DNA from: Pleurocapsa sp. MO_226.B13
Lineage (GTDB): Bacteria; Cyanobacteriota; Cyanobacteriia; Cyanobacteriales; Xenococcaceae
Assembly: GCA_030064795.1 (NCBI GenBank)
Contig: JASJEI010000004.1
Span: 8,868 to 72,867, forward strand
Direction: 5' to 3'
Length of the DNA stretch: 64,000 bases
Shown piece by piece: positions 8,846-18,614 of this stretch; position 1 is the stretch's first letter, and every line of letters begins with the position of its first letter. A model generated the notes under the pieces. That model saw only the letters and a list, made by a program, of their open reading frames with translations. It was not told the DNA's origin and did no database searches. The translations under genes and the position numbers were made by a program.

Positions 8846-10042
8846 CTATGGTTGAAGAATGTATTCAGATTCTATCGGTTGAAGTTCACCTGTTTCGACT
8901 AAGGCTTGATGAATCATGGCTGCTACTTCGGCGCGAGTTGCTGGCTCGTTGGGACTAAGAGAATTGCTGTCTGCCCCAGGAGCATTAACTACCAATCCCG
9001 CTTCTATTGCTGCTGCTACCTGTGTTTTTGCCCAATCAGGTATATTGGCAGTATCGTCAAATTGTTGGAGAATTTGTTCTGCATCTTGAGATGGTTCTAA
9101 ATCCAATCCTGTTGCCAAAGTAACCAAAACTTGATAGCGAGGAATATTTTCTAGGGGACGAAATTCATCTTCAGAATAGCCTTGCATAAAGCCGATGCGT
9201 ACTGCTTTATCAATATCGGCTGCGATCGCATTTTGATTAGTTACATCTTTAAATCTTTTAATATTTTGAGTCTCAGGCTTCATATCAAAGGCTTGAGCGA
9301 TCAGAGTAGCCATACTCGCTCTAGTAATTAACTTGTCTGGTTCAAAGTTTCGATCGTCGGCAAATTCAGCGATCGTTAACTTTTCATTCATCTGCTGCAC
9401 AAAAGGATAAGCCCAGTAGCTCGGAGTGACATCATCGGGCATTTCTGGGGTTTCGGGGACAGTAGCTTGGGGCGTTTCGACTTCGCCGTCTGGGGTGGAG
9501 TCGGGGGTAGTAGCTTGAGGCGTTTCAACTTCTCTGTCTGTAGGATCTATAATACCTGGATCGATATCTCGACCGAGATCGTCGGATTCTTCTCTTAATC
9601 CTGGGAGAGTGGCAACCCCAACCAAGGGTGCTAATCTTTTAGCGCGATCGAATCCATAAGACTCTGATTCTAGCGTGGAAAAGGGAGTAAATACTTCAGA
9701 AGAAGGAGGAGCAAGAACGGTCGATGACTCCGAGGGATCTAAGTCACCTGCTATTTCCAAATCATCAGTTTCAGATTCTGGCTGAGCGAAAAGCTCCACA
9801 TCAGGATCGGCAGTCTCAATAGCTACATCTTCGCCTAAGAAAAATAAATTATTATCTTCGCCCAAGCCAAAATTGTTAGCCAATTGGTTTTTTCTACTGC
9901 CCAAAGCCCAAAACAAGATTGCTCCAATTGTAGAAAATGCCACCACGATCGCAATCATTTCATCAAAGGTCACCCCCGTAGCGGGTCTTCGTCTGCTTTC
10001 TGGGAGCGGATTTTGAGGGTCTGGAGGAGATGAATTAGTCAT
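8846..10042 (-). CDS. Membrane-anchored SLH-domain protein
   Basis: 398 residues. A short cytoplasmic head is followed by one transmembrane segment (near residues 25-46, MIAIVVAFSTIGAILFWALG). Then comes a long acidic, Pro/Thr-rich linker with the near-repeat REVETPQATTPDSTPD / GEVETPQATVPETPE, and a C-terminal S-layer-homology region (about 205-390; SYWAYPFVQQM, ITRASMATLIAQAF, ATRAEVAAMIHQAL). SLH modules bind peptidoglycan-linked polymers, so the protein should tether the inner membrane to the wall. Its precise role is unknown. Confidence 0.85.
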   Translation of the reverse strand: MTNSSPPDPQNPLPESRRRPATGVTFDEMIAIVVAFSTIGAILFWALGSRKNQLANNFGLGEDNNLFFLGEDVAIETADPDVELFAQPESETDDLEIAGDLDPSESSTVLAPPSSEVFTPFSTLESESYGFDRAKRLAPLVGVATLPGLREESDDLGRDIDPGIIDPTDREVETPQATTPDSTPDGEVETPQATVPETPEMPDDVTPSYWAYPFVQQMNEKLTIAEFADDRNFEPDKLITRASMATLIAQAFDMKPETQNIKRFKDVTNQNAIAADIDKAVRIGFMQGYSEDEFRPLENIPRYQVLVTLATGLDLEPSQDAEQILQQFDDTANIPDWAKTQVAAAIEAGLVVNAPGADSNSLSPNEPATRAEVAAMIHQALVETGELQPIESEYILQP

Positions 10043-10164
10043 AGAGATTAGCCTATTAATTCAACAGTGATATCTAAAAAATATACTAGGTTGGAAATTT
10101 TGCTGACAAAATATGCTGAAGTTTTTATGTTCTTCTTTTTAGCAGCATAATCGAATATGTTCAA

Positions 10165-11601
10165 TTACTGATTATCAATTGTTAAATTTAAGGCTGCTAT
10201 TTGAGCTTCTGCTTTATTTAAAGATTCCGACCATTCTCGTTGGGGGTCGCTATCGGCAACGATACCCGCTCCTACCTGTCCATAAACTTGAGCCAGACTG
10301 CGATCGGCGGACTTTACGTACAGCAAAGTCCGAATCAAAATATTCAAGTCGAGATTGCCTCGACGATCGAGATAGCCACAAGAACCATAAAATAAATTAC
10401 GGCGTACGGGTTCTAGTTCTTCGATAATTTCCATACAGCGCACTTTGGGGCATCCTGTAATCGTTCCGCCAGGAAATACGCCCCGAATCAAATCTACAGA
10501 GTCGCAGTCAGATCTGAGGATGCCTTTGACGTTACTGACCAGATGCATGACATGACTGTAACGTTCTATGACTAATAGTTCATCTACTTCTACCGAACCC
10601 CACTGACAGACTCTACCCAAATCGTTACGCTCTAAATCTACCAGCATGATATGTTCGGCACGTTCTTTGGTATTTGCCAGTAGTTCTGCTGCTAAAGCAC
10701 GATCGCTTGGGCGGTCTTTGCCTCTTTTTCTCGTGCCAGCAATGGGTCGAGTTTGAGCTTGTTTGCCCTTTAGCTGAATTAATCTTTCGGGGGAACAACT
10801 AACTAGATCTCCCCAGGGCGATCGCCAATAACTAGCAAAGGGAGAGGGATTTATTTGCTGTAGCTGACGATAAATTGACCAGCTATCATTATTTGTCTGG
10901 GTTTGAAAACGTAGAGATAAATTAGCCTGAAAGATATCCCCTGCTTGGATATATTTTTTCGCTCGTCTGACAGCGTTTTGATATTGTTCGCGATCCGTTA
11001 GGAAGCAAACTTGGGAGGTAGAGGGTACGGGCGAACGGCCGTTCGCCCCTACAGGGGAGGTAGGGGAGGCAAGTTTGGTTTCTAGTTCGTCTAATTTTGA
11101 AGAGTCGGTGCAAGCCAGCCAGAGAGTTTGTTCCCAATGGTCGAGGACAGCAAAGCAGTCGGGTTCGTACCAATAAGCGGTAGGAAAAGGTAGAGTATCT
11201 TGATTGAGACTGGGCAAGCATTCAATTTCCCAGGCTAGATCGTAACCCAACCAACCCAACCAACCACCAGTAAAAGGTAGATGAGCAACATCTGGATTAT
11301 CGATTCTAGGTTGCTGTAATAGCGATCGCAAAAAAGGCAAAATCTCACCAATTGCAGGAGTCCATAATTGAGGTTTGCCATCAATAATTCGAGGAGAACC
11401 AGCACAGATAGAATAGCGAGCTAGATGGGGATATTCAGACTCAGCTAAGATCGGACTTTCGAGGAGAGTGGCAATATCTTCCTCAAGAAATAAAGCGGTA
11501 AATATTTCTGAAGCCGTAAGATTTTTTAGAGGCAGCGATCGCCAGTGCCATGATGTTAATGATTGTGTATTTTCTTCTGAAGGGAGAGTTGTATTTTTCA
11601 T
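10165..11601 (-). CDS. Anthranilate / aminodeoxychorismate synthase component I
   Basis: This 478-residue chorismate-binding enzyme has an N-terminal TrpE-like region (GGWLGWLGYDLAWEIE) and a C-terminal catalytic domain (GDIFQANLSLRF, SPERLIQL, AEHIMLVDLERNDLGRVC, FPGGTITGCPK, GSCGYLDRRG). It transfers an amino group to chorismate using ammonia from a glutaminase partner. The catalytic loop reads PIAGT, with Ala where typical PabB enzymes have the covalent Lys (PIKGT); this favours TrpE-like chemistry, but Ala-type PabB enzymes are possible. A palindromic sequence is inserted in frame at about residues 185-200. Confidence 0.88.
   Translation of the reverse strand: MKNTTLPSEENTQSLTSWHWRSLPLKNLTASEIFTALFLEEDIATLLESPILAESEYPHLARYSICAGSPRIIDGKPQLWTPAIGEILPFLRSLLQQPRIDNPDVAHLPFTGGWLGWLGYDLAWEIECLPSLNQDTLPFPTAYWYEPDCFAVLDHWEQTLWLACTDSSKLDELETKLASPTSPVGANGRSPVPSTSQVCFLTDREQYQNAVRRAKKYIQAGDIFQANLSLRFQTQTNNDSWSIYRQLQQINPSPFASYWRSPWGDLVSCSPERLIQLKGKQAQTRPIAGTRKRGKDRPSDRALAAELLANTKERAEHIMLVDLERNDLGRVCQWGSVEVDELLVIERYSHVMHLVSNVKGILRSDCDSVDLIRGVFPGGTITGCPKVRCMEIIEELEPVRRNLFYGSCGYLDRRGNLDLNILIRTLLYVKSADRSLAQVYGQVGAGIVADSDPQREWSESLNKAEAQIAALNLTIDNQ
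11029..11048. repeat. Small palindrome inserted in frame in a coding region
   Basis: GGGCGAACGGCCGTTCGCCC is a perfect 20-bp palindrome inside the chorismate-enzyme gene. It encodes part of an odd Ser/Pro/Gly-rich stretch (SPTSPVGANGRSPVPSTSQ) between the two domains. Flanking direct GGGGAGGTAG-like sequence suggests target duplication. Palindromes of this type are dispersed in many cyanobacterial genomes. Confidence 0.7.
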
Positions 11602-11611
11602 GCAGAGGGAA

Positions 11612-11746
11612 CAGGGGAAGCAGGGGAAGCAGGGGAAGCAGGGGAGGCAGGGGAAGCAGGGGAGTAGGGAAGCAGGGGGAGAAGCAAAGTCTAAGAACTA
11701 ATAACTAACTACCAACTCCGAACTCCGAACTCCGAACTCCGAATTC
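11612..11746. repeat. Two adjacent short tandem repeat arrays
   Basis: 11612-11666 holds about six copies of a 9-bp unit (CAGGGGAAG), and 11714-11746 holds four to five copies of the heptamer AACTCCG. They fill most of the gap between the EcfT-like gene and the downstream chorismate-enzyme gene and occupy the latter's leader region. Confidence 0.8.
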
Positions 11747-11751
11747 CTATC

Positions 11752-12687
11752 TTAAAAAGTTCCACCAATAAACCAACGCGCACACCAGAAGGGGACTAAG
11801 ATACCCAAAGCAATCCAATCGCGCCATCGTAGTTTTAGCTGATGCCATTGGACGCGGTGTTCGTTAGGGCTAGTAAAGCCTCGTACATCCATTGCGGTGG
11901 CAATTTGTTCGGCTCTCAATAGTAGATTTTCTAATAATTTCTCCGAGACAATCAACCATAGCTTCGCGCTACGACGCAAGCCTAGTTTTTTCCAATCGAT
12001 CGCCCTAGTACGTACTGAGCGAACTAAATTTTGTACTTCTTCTAAAACTAGAGGAATAAAACGTAGAGACAAGGTAAGAGTAAGAGTAATTTCCGAAATG
12101 GGTAGATTGAGACGACGCAGAGGACTCATCAGATCGTCTAAACCTTCGGTAATTTCTTCGGGGGCGGTGGTTAAAAGATATAAGCTGGTACTGTAAATCA
12201 GAGTAAAAATCAGAGTCGAAATTTTTAATGCCACGTCTAAAGAGCGACGAGTAACTGTTAAACGGGGTAAAAAAGCAAATTGAGAACGCTCAAAAAGGAC
12301 ATAGCGATAGTCTGTCGCTGGAGGAAGGGGAGAAGGACATTCGGCTGTGTTAGTTATGTTAGCTGCATCGGGGCAAAAAGAAGGGATTCTAGGGGTGTGT
12401 TCGACCGCCAGACTATCTGGGGCAACACTGCTAAATAAGAATAAAAAAAAGCATAACAACAGTAGCCATCCCATTTGTTTGCGCCAGACTCGAAAAGGAA
12501 TCCCCGCAACTATTGTTAATAAAATCAATAAAGCTGCCAAACCAATACGCCACAGAGGATTGCTCAACAAAGGAGCAATCAAAAAAGTCATTAACCAAAT
12601 TAGTTTGACTCGCGGATCGATCTGATGTAGCCAGGTTACGGGTTGTTCTAAATAGGAACCAATAGGGAGCGATCGCAATAAATCCAT
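11752..12687 (-). CDS. CbiQ/EcfT-like transmembrane transporter component
   Basis: This 311-residue membrane protein of the energy-coupling-factor transmembrane family starts with DPRVKLIWLM. It has several hydrophobic segments (two or three near residues 28-90, more near 155-175 and 290-305) and the cytoplasmic coupling motifs SVRTRAIDW and AMDVRGF, the latter matching the Ala-x3-Arg-Gly signature that contacts the ATPases. In ECF importers this subunit joins two ATPases to a substrate-binding S component; none of these is nearby, so the substrate is unknown. Confidence 0.85.
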   Translation of the reverse strand: MDLLRSLPIGSYLEQPVTWLHQIDPRVKLIWLMTFLIAPLLSNPLWRIGLAALLILLTIVAGIPFRVWRKQMGWLLLLCFFLFLFSSVAPDSLAVEHTPRIPSFCPDAANITNTAECPSPLPPATDYRYVLFERSQFAFLPRLTVTRRSLDVALKISTLIFTLIYSTSLYLLTTAPEEITEGLDDLMSPLRRLNLPISEITLTLTLSLRFIPLVLEEVQNLVRSVRTRAIDWKKLGLRRSAKLWLIVSEKLLENLLLRAEQIATAMDVRGFTSPNEHRVQWHQLKLRWRDWIALGILVPFWCARWFIGGTF

Positions 12688-12920
12688 ATGATTAAAGGAT
12701 GAAAAATTAAGGATAAATGATGAAAAACAAAGGACGAGAAATCATCTAATTATTCGGTCGCAGACTAGATCTGCATTTCCAATTTATCGAGGACTCCGCG
12801 TATATTTTGATGTCTCATAATTCATTTATCCTTACCATAGTCTGACTAAAATTAGTTTTACTTATCAAAATATAGATTATTTATAAGCAGACTAATCATT
12901 TGCTGGTCATTGACTATCGA

Positions 12921-14015
12921 TTATTGATTTCTTTGACGACGAATTTCTCTAGTAGCTGCTTCATGTTCGCTCAGGGTTTCGCTAAAGACATGAGTACCAT
13001 CATAACGAGCTACAAAGAATAAATAGTCAGTGCTTTCTGGATTTAGAGTAGCTTTGAGGCTGGCAATTCCAGGGGAAGCAATAGGAGTAGGAGTCAAACC
13101 AGTATTCAAATAAGTATTATAGGGCGATGGCGTTCCTACCTGGGAATAGGTTAATGGTTGGTCTGCTGTTTGTCTGATACCCAACCCATATTCTACGGTA
13201 GGGTCTGATTCTAGCCTCATGCCTTTATCTAGTCTGGCAGTAAATACCCCTGCAATCAAACGTCTTTCTTCTCCGACTACGGCTTCTTTTTCCACAATGC
13301 TAGCTAATGTAACCCAATCTAAAATACTCATATCTGGCTTCTCGGCTTCGTAGACAGGCAGAACAACCTCTGCAAAGTGGTCGAGCATAATCTTAATTAC
13401 CGCCTGGGGGTTGCTAGCGCGATCGCTGGAAATTTTATAGGTATCGGGATATAAAAAGCCTTCTAAAATAGGTAAGTCTTGAGGCAGCCAAGGATACTGG
13501 TCGTAGGGAATTTCCGTGACTGCACTCTCAAACTCATCGGCACTAAAATAACCGAGGGACTCAAAATATTCTGCCATTTGTCTGGTAGACCAACCTTCTG
13601 GAATGGTAAAGTTGCTCTGAATAATTTCTCCGTTCCAAATTTTAGCTGCGATCTCAGATAAAGATTCTTCGGGAGAGACTAAATACGTTCCCGCTTTAAA
13701 ACCCCCAGAGGAGTCGGTTGTCTGCTTGAGCTTAGTCCAGATCTTCCAGCCATTTGTAGATTTAATCAGTCCTGCTTTTGCCAGTTCTGCCCCTATTTGA
13801 TTGCCACCAATACCAGACTCAACTGTAAACTGGACTTGTTTTTCTGGATCTATTTCTTTACCTCTAGCTTCTACGGGGGCAGTTAAACCTTTCCAACTAG
13901 CCCAACCTAAGAGAAATATAACCCCGATAGTAGCAGGTACGACTTTTAGAGCTTGAGTTTTGAGAGCTTGAGTTTTAGACGCTTGTTGATATTTAGACTG
14001 TTTCTGAGTAGTCAT
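12921..14015 (-). CDS. mltG: Endolytic murein transglycosylase MltG
   Basis: This 364-residue protein has an N-terminal membrane anchor (near residues 22-40, VVPATIGVIFLLGWASW), then a LysM-like region and the YceG catalytic domain (ILEGFLYPDTYKI, WVTLASIVEKEAV, RLESDPTVEYGLG, SPYNTYLNTGLTPTPIASPG). The Glu of SIVEKEA is the expected catalytic acid. It cuts nascent glycan strands in the periplasm and limits their length. Upstream residues contain a small QALKTQALK duplication. No partner gene is adjacent. Confidence 0.95.
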   Translation of the reverse strand: MTTQKQSKYQQASKTQALKTQALKVVPATIGVIFLLGWASWKGLTAPVEARGKEIDPEKQVQFTVESGIGGNQIGAELAKAGLIKSTNGWKIWTKLKQTTDSSGGFKAGTYLVSPEESLSEIAAKIWNGEIIQSNFTIPEGWSTRQMAEYFESLGYFSADEFESAVTEIPYDQYPWLPQDLPILEGFLYPDTYKISSDRASNPQAVIKIMLDHFAEVVLPVYEAEKPDMSILDWVTLASIVEKEAVVGEERRLIAGVFTARLDKGMRLESDPTVEYGLGIRQTADQPLTYSQVGTPSPYNTYLNTGLTPTPIASPGIASLKATLNPESTDYLFFVARYDGTHVFSETLSEHEAATREIRRQRNQ

Positions 14016-14497
14016 TCTATATAGATATCACTGGGTAAAATTGCCAATAAATAACTCGCGTTAGAGATCGGATCACATCTTACCTCTATTTTTCTTCAAT
14101 TGTCTTTTTTAAGGCAAGATACAGCAAAAGTATTTCTATTTTTTGATATATCCTCAATTTCAACTCATTTTAACCATTTGTCGATGTTGAATCGAGGTTC
14201 AAAAATTATTCGTGCCAATTGTTGATGTCTGAGCATGTCTCGATCGCAATCAAATAAATATTGCTGTAGTTAGCAATTGCTGACATTCACGAGTTTCTCA
14301 ACTTTGATTTATACAATTAATTTGAGAGTAGAAAATACCTCAAGAAAATCTTTTCTAAGGCATGGGAATAATAACAGCCAAGCAACACAGGCGATAAATA
14401 TTCAATTGGCTCGAATTGATGTGTGTCGAGCGATCGAGCAACAAATGCTTTTAGACAAGAGTTTTCAACGACCAAAATTATTAGAGGTATTTGAATC
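14016..14497. other. Gene-free stretch before the RTX gene
   Basis: This divergent intergenic region shows no homology-supported gene. A weak frame from a TTG at 14277 runs into the RTX gene and has no family features. The stretch probably holds promoters of both mltG and the RTX gene, but none stands out. Confidence 0.5.
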
Positions 14498-15361
14498 ATG
14501 GCAAACCAAGAATTTAACGTCATCTTAGGAACAGATTCTTCTGAAACTCTTCGTGGTACTCCAGAGCCAGATCAAATGTTCGGATTTGGAGGCAACGATG
14601 TTCTTTTTCCTGGTTTTGGAAGCGATATAGTCTACGGTGGGGAAGGAAATGATTTCATTGGAGGTGGAGGTAACACTGATGCCGAAGACAATGATACACT
14701 TTTTGGTCAGCAAGGCGAGGATATAATCTTCGGACAGAATGGAGATGATTATCTCTTTGGCGGACTGGGGGAAGATGACCTCGGTGGAGATGCTGGTGAC
14801 GACTGGCTTTTCGGTGGTGCCGATAATGACATCCTCGATGGCGATGATGGAAGCGATCATTTATTCGGTGGTGCGGGAGACGACCTGCTACGGGGCAATG
14901 CTGCGGTTAGAGGCGCGCCAGACTTGTCCAATCCATCCAACGATACTTTATTGGGAGGTGCTGGCAATGACACCTTAGATGGTGTGTGGGACACAAATAC
15001 TGGTATATCTTCTGGTAAATTGGAAATCGATGTTCTGATCGGTGGTAGTGGAAGAGATACTTTCGCTCTCGGTATCAACATTGAAGGTAATCAAAAAGTC
15101 TATTACGATGATGAGAATGCCAATTCGCCTGGGTTAGATGATTACGCGCTCATCAAAGATTTTCAAATAGATCTAGATACTATCGAACTTTTTGGCAATT
15201 CTACCGATTATGTACTAGGTTCATCTCCTTTCAATTCCAGCGATACTGGTGTCTATTTGGATACCAATGGTGACAATACTTTTGATGACAAGGATGAGTT
15301 GATTGGTATTGTAGTGGGACAAAGTTTAGATTTATCGGGAAGCGAATTTGATTTTATTTAG
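14498..15361 (+). CDS. RTX calcium-binding repeat protein
   Basis: This 287-residue acidic protein has at least eight nonapeptide repeats of the GGxGxDxLxG type between residues about 25 and 145 (GFGGNDVLFPG, GGEGNDFIGG, GGAGDDLLRG), which fold as a calcium-binding beta-roll. The C-terminal part (DYALIKDFQIDLDTIELFG) matches the terminal module common to type-I-secreted cyanobacterial RTX proteins. No catalytic domain is present. It lacks a signal peptide, as expected for type I export. The DevBCA genes downstream are an exporter, but of a class not proven to carry RTX proteins. Confidence 0.88.
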   Translation: MANQEFNVILGTDSSETLRGTPEPDQMFGFGGNDVLFPGFGSDIVYGGEGNDFIGGGGNTDAEDNDTLFGQQGEDIIFGQNGDDYLFGGLGEDDLGGDAGDDWLFGGADNDILDGDDGSDHLFGGAGDDLLRGNAAVRGAPDLSNPSNDTLLGGAGNDTLDGVWDTNTGISSGKLEIDVLIGGSGRDTFALGINIEGNQKVYYDDENANSPGLDDYALIKDFQIDLDTIELFGNSTDYVLGSSPFNSSDTGVYLDTNGDNTFDDKDELIGIVVGQSLDLSGSEFDFI

Positions 15362-15404
15362 TACTCACGGTTCGCTTAAATCAACAATGACTAGGGAAAT
15401 AGAG
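15361..15404. repeat. IS-end-like repeat, copy A
   Basis: Starting at the RTX stop codon, ACTCACGGTTCGCTTA and about 30 further bases resemble the sequence starting at the devA stop codon (19301). The first 16 bases match at 15 positions. Both copies have the same orientation and together they bracket the devBCA module. Confidence 0.5.
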
Positions 15405-15424
15405 GGCTTCGCCCTAGCTATAGG

Positions 15425-15463
15425 CACACTTCATTTATGGTTTAAGACCATAAATGAAGTGTG
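15425..15463. repeat. Perfect 17-bp inverted repeat
   Basis: CACACTTCATTTATGGT (15425-15441) and its exact complement (15447-15463) are separated by five bases. It could form a stable hairpin behind the RTX gene, although no run of T follows. The rest of the 626-bp gap to devB contains a tandem AAAAGCT heptamer stretch (about 15550-15582), and no gene. Confidence 0.85.
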
Positions 15464-15988
15464 GACATCGCACAGGCGATGGGGTTACAAGGATACTAAT
15501 TTCAAGGGGGTCTTATACCCAATTGCGCTCCTTGTTACAGTCAACTCAAGGCTAAAAGCTAAAAGCTAACGGCTAAAAGCTTTTTGATAAAATAGCTCAA
15601 CTGTATGCTGTTAATAAAGTTAAAAGAATAAAGAGAGAAATATTCTTGAACCCATATTCAGCAGCTCCATCGATGAAATACGATGGAAATTGTCTCAAAC
15701 CGTGATTTTCTCTAAATAATTAATTAACTTTAAGACTTGGACAAACTTGCAATCTACTCACATTTTCTTCATAGTTTTTGTTTACTTTGAAGACAAAGAA
15801 AGTCAGGCAAAGATTACAGTAGAGAAATAAGTTCTGCGATCGCTTTTATGGTTCGGTGTCTATTCTAGGGACATCTAAAATTCATCAGACAAAATTCAAA
15901 AATTTATTGTGGCTGTCTCTAGTTTGGATTACAAAACTTAATTGTTAAGTCTTGTCAACACGAGAAACAAGAAAAATCTGAATTTAGG

Positions 15989-17302
15989 ATGAAATATCAG
16001 TTACTTGTCAAGCCTAAAGGTCGGGTAGCTATAGCTTCTATAATAACCGCCACCCTGGTTGCTGGAGGATTCTTAGCCTACTATTTTGCTGGTGCGCGAG
16101 GCGATCGCAGTGCTGATGAGCCAGCTTCTGAAACTCAGGTACTGCCCCAAGCTGTGGCAGCAATTGGTTATTTAGAACCTCAAGGGGAAGTAATTAAGGT
16201 ATCCGCATCAGCTTTTTTTGAAGGTGCAACAGTCGAACAACTTTTAGTTAAAAGAGGCGAACATATTACCAAAGGTCAAACCATTGCAATTCTCGACGAT
16301 CGACCACGCCTCCAGGCTGCTCTCGAACAAGCTCAAAAGCAAGTAGTAGCAAATAAGGCTCGTTTAGCTCAAGTGAAAGCTGGAGCCAAGAAAGGGGATA
16401 TTGCCGCCCAAAATGCCAAATTTCAAGAGATCCAAGCTGAATTAGTCGGACAGATTAATAGCCAAACTGCCAGTATTGCTAATTTAAAAGCTCAACTACA
16501 AGGACAAACCAATTCCCAACAGGCAAATATTGACAGGCTCAAGGCTGAATTAATCAATGCTACCAAAGAGTGTCAGCGATATGAATTTTTACTAGCAGAT
16601 GGAGCGATCGCTACTTCCGCCAGGGATCGAGTTTGTTTGCTGCAAGAAACTACTGAAAAACAACTAACAGCAGCAGAGGTTAATTTAATTGAAATTAAAG
16701 AAACTCTAGCACAACAAATTAGCGAAGCTGAAGCTAACTTAGCCCGCACTAAAACAACTTTAACTAAGCAAATTAGTCAAGCCGAAGCTAGTTTTCAAGC
16801 GATCGCCGAAGTTCGCGCTGTAGATGTGTCCGTCGCTCAAGCGGAATTAGAAGTTGCTGAAGCTGCGGTTAATCAAGCGCGAGCAAATTTAGAGCTAGTT
16901 TACGTCAAGTCGCCGATTCAAGGGCAAATTCTGGAAATCAATACTTGGCCGGGGGAAATGGTCAATAAGGCTGAAGGTATCGTCGAAGTAGGTAATACCA
17001 AGAATATGTATGTAGTTGCCGAAGTCTACGAAAGCGAGATCGATCGCATTCGCATCGGGCAAAAGGCAACCATCATCAGTGGCGGAATTACACCCAAACT
17101 GACTGGCACTGTAGATGATGTTGGGTGGCAAATTAGGACTCAAGATGTGCTAGATACAGATCCCGTAGCCGATGTCGATGCCAGGGTTGTCGAAGTCAAA
17201 ATTCGTTTGCATCCTGAAGATAGCCAAAAAGTAGCTAATTTAACTAACTTACAGGTCAACGTTCTAATCGAAACCGAGTTTGACAAAGCGAAACAAAAAT
17301 AA
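15989..17302 (+). CDS. devB: ABC exporter periplasmic adaptor, DevB/HlyD family
   Basis: This 437-residue membrane-fusion protein has one N-terminal membrane helix (near 13-33), a lipoyl half-motif, a long Ala/Gln-rich coiled-coil hairpin (about 105-300) and a C-terminal beta-barrel region (YVKSPIQGQILEINTWPGE, VAEVYESEIDRIRIGQKA). It should link the DevCA pump in the inner membrane to a TolC-like outer-membrane channel. The gene opens a devB-devC-devA set with the standard cyanobacterial order. No TolC gene is nearby. Confidence 0.9.
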   Translation: MKYQLLVKPKGRVAIASIITATLVAGGFLAYYFAGARGDRSADEPASETQVLPQAVAAIGYLEPQGEVIKVSASAFFEGATVEQLLVKRGEHITKGQTIAILDDRPRLQAALEQAQKQVVANKARLAQVKAGAKKGDIAAQNAKFQEIQAELVGQINSQTASIANLKAQLQGQTNSQQANIDRLKAELINATKECQRYEFLLADGAIATSARDRVCLLQETTEKQLTAAEVNLIEIKETLAQQISEAEANLARTKTTLTKQISQAEASFQAIAEVRAVDVSVAQAELEVAEAAVNQARANLELVYVKSPIQGQILEINTWPGEMVNKAEGIVEVGNTKNMYVVAEVYESEIDRIRIGQKATIISGGITPKLTGTVDDVGWQIRTQDVLDTDPVADVDARVVEVKIRLHPEDSQKVANLTNLQVNVLIETEFDKAKQK

Positions 17303-17444
17303 AAACTCCGTAATTTTATTATTTTCAGATTTCTGAAGTCCCCATTCTTTCATGTAAAAAAATATAATTCTGAATTCCGAACTCCGAACTCCGAACTAAC
17401 ATCAATAAAAACCGCCAACCAGATCCAGTCTAGGGATTAAGCCC

Positions 17445-18602
17445 ATGTCTAATCGCTTATTTACTGCTTGGTTACAACTAAAATATCAAAAAATTCGTTT
17501 TTCGATCGCACTTTCGGGCGTAGTTTTTGCCGTTGTCGCCATCTTTTTTCAATTAGGGATGCGTGATGCTTTGTTTGACAGTGCAGTCTTTTTTCACCAA
17601 GGCTTGCAGGGGGAATGTTTTATCGTTAGCTCTCGCTCCACAAATTTGGCTGACATGGCAAGCTTTTCGCAACGGCGTTTGTCTCAAGCTCTCGCTTTTG
17701 AAGAGGTTGAATATGTCAATCCGATTTATTTCGGTTTTGCCCGGTGGAAGAATCCCGAATCGAGAGATTCTTGGCATGGTATTGGCATGATTGGTTTCGA
17801 TCTCAGACAGCAAACCTTCGATTTACCTGGAATTAAGTCCAATCTAGAGCGACTTCAGCAGATCGATACAGTCTTATTTGACCGCAATTCTCGAAACGAA
17901 TATGGCTCTATTGCAGAAAAATTCGAGCGAGATAATTCGGTAATCACTGAATTAAGTAATCGTCGCATTAAAGTAGTAGGTTTATTTGAGTTAGGAGCTT
18001 CATTTGCTTTTGATGGCAATATCATTACTAGCGATCTTAATTTTTTACGAATTTCTAATGCCAGAGAAAAAGGCTTTATTGATATTGGTTTAATAAAGTT
18101 GAAAACAGGTGCTGACCCAGAAAAATTTAAAATTAAGCTGCAAAAATATTTACCCTCGGATGTCCAAGTTTTTACCAAACCAGAATTTATTAACTTTGAA
18201 CAAAACTATTGGCAAACCAGCACTTCTATTGGCTTTACTTTCAATTCGAATGTGGTATTAAGCTTTATTGTTGGAGCGGTGGTAGTTTACCAAATACTAT
18301 ATACCAATGTTTCCGAACATCTCAAAGAATACGCTACTCTAAAAGCGATCGGTTACAGTAATCAATATTTATTAAATCTAGTTTTTCAACAAGCCTTAAT
18401 TATTGGCTCGTTGGGCTATATCCCAGGATTTGCGATCGCGATCTTTATGTATAAATTTGCCCAACAAGCTACTTTATTACCGATTGAGATGACTGGGCAA
18501 AGAGCAATAAATATTTTAGTTGCCACAATTATTATGTGTTTGATTGCTGGGGTTTCTGCGGTGAGAAAAATGAAATCAGCCAATCCAGCCGATATCTTTT
18601 GA
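17445..18602 (+). CDS. devC: ABC exporter permease, DevC family
   Basis: This 385-residue permease has an N-terminal membrane helix (near 18-38), a large periplasmic domain (about 40-260) and three C-terminal helices (near 265-290, 310-335, 350-375), the MacB/FtsX-like layout of DevC proteins. The conserved cytoplasmic segment EHLKEYATLKAIGYSNQYL contacts the ATPase. It forms the transmembrane part of the exporter with devB and devA; heterocystous homologues export envelope glycolipids. The devB-devC gap (about 140 bp) contains a heptamer AACTCCG repeat (17371-17397). Confidence 0.9.
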   Translation: MSNRLFTAWLQLKYQKIRFSIALSGVVFAVVAIFFQLGMRDALFDSAVFFHQGLQGECFIVSSRSTNLADMASFSQRRLSQALAFEEVEYVNPIYFGFARWKNPESRDSWHGIGMIGFDLRQQTFDLPGIKSNLERLQQIDTVLFDRNSRNEYGSIAEKFERDNSVITELSNRRIKVVGLFELGASFAFDGNIITSDLNFLRISNAREKGFIDIGLIKLKTGADPEKFKIKLQKYLPSDVQVFTKPEFINFEQNYWQTSTSIGFTFNSNVVLSFIVGAVVVYQILYTNVSEHLKEYATLKAIGYSNQYLLNLVFQQALIIGSLGYIPGFAIAIFMYKFAQQATLLPIEMTGQRAINILVATIIMCLIAGVSAVRKMKSANPADIF

Positions 18603-18614
18603 TTGAGGTCAATC

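Noticed and set aside
14277..14528. Small gene before the RTX protein
   Set aside because: It starts with TTG, overlaps the RTX gene by 31 bp and shows no family features or protein-like composition.
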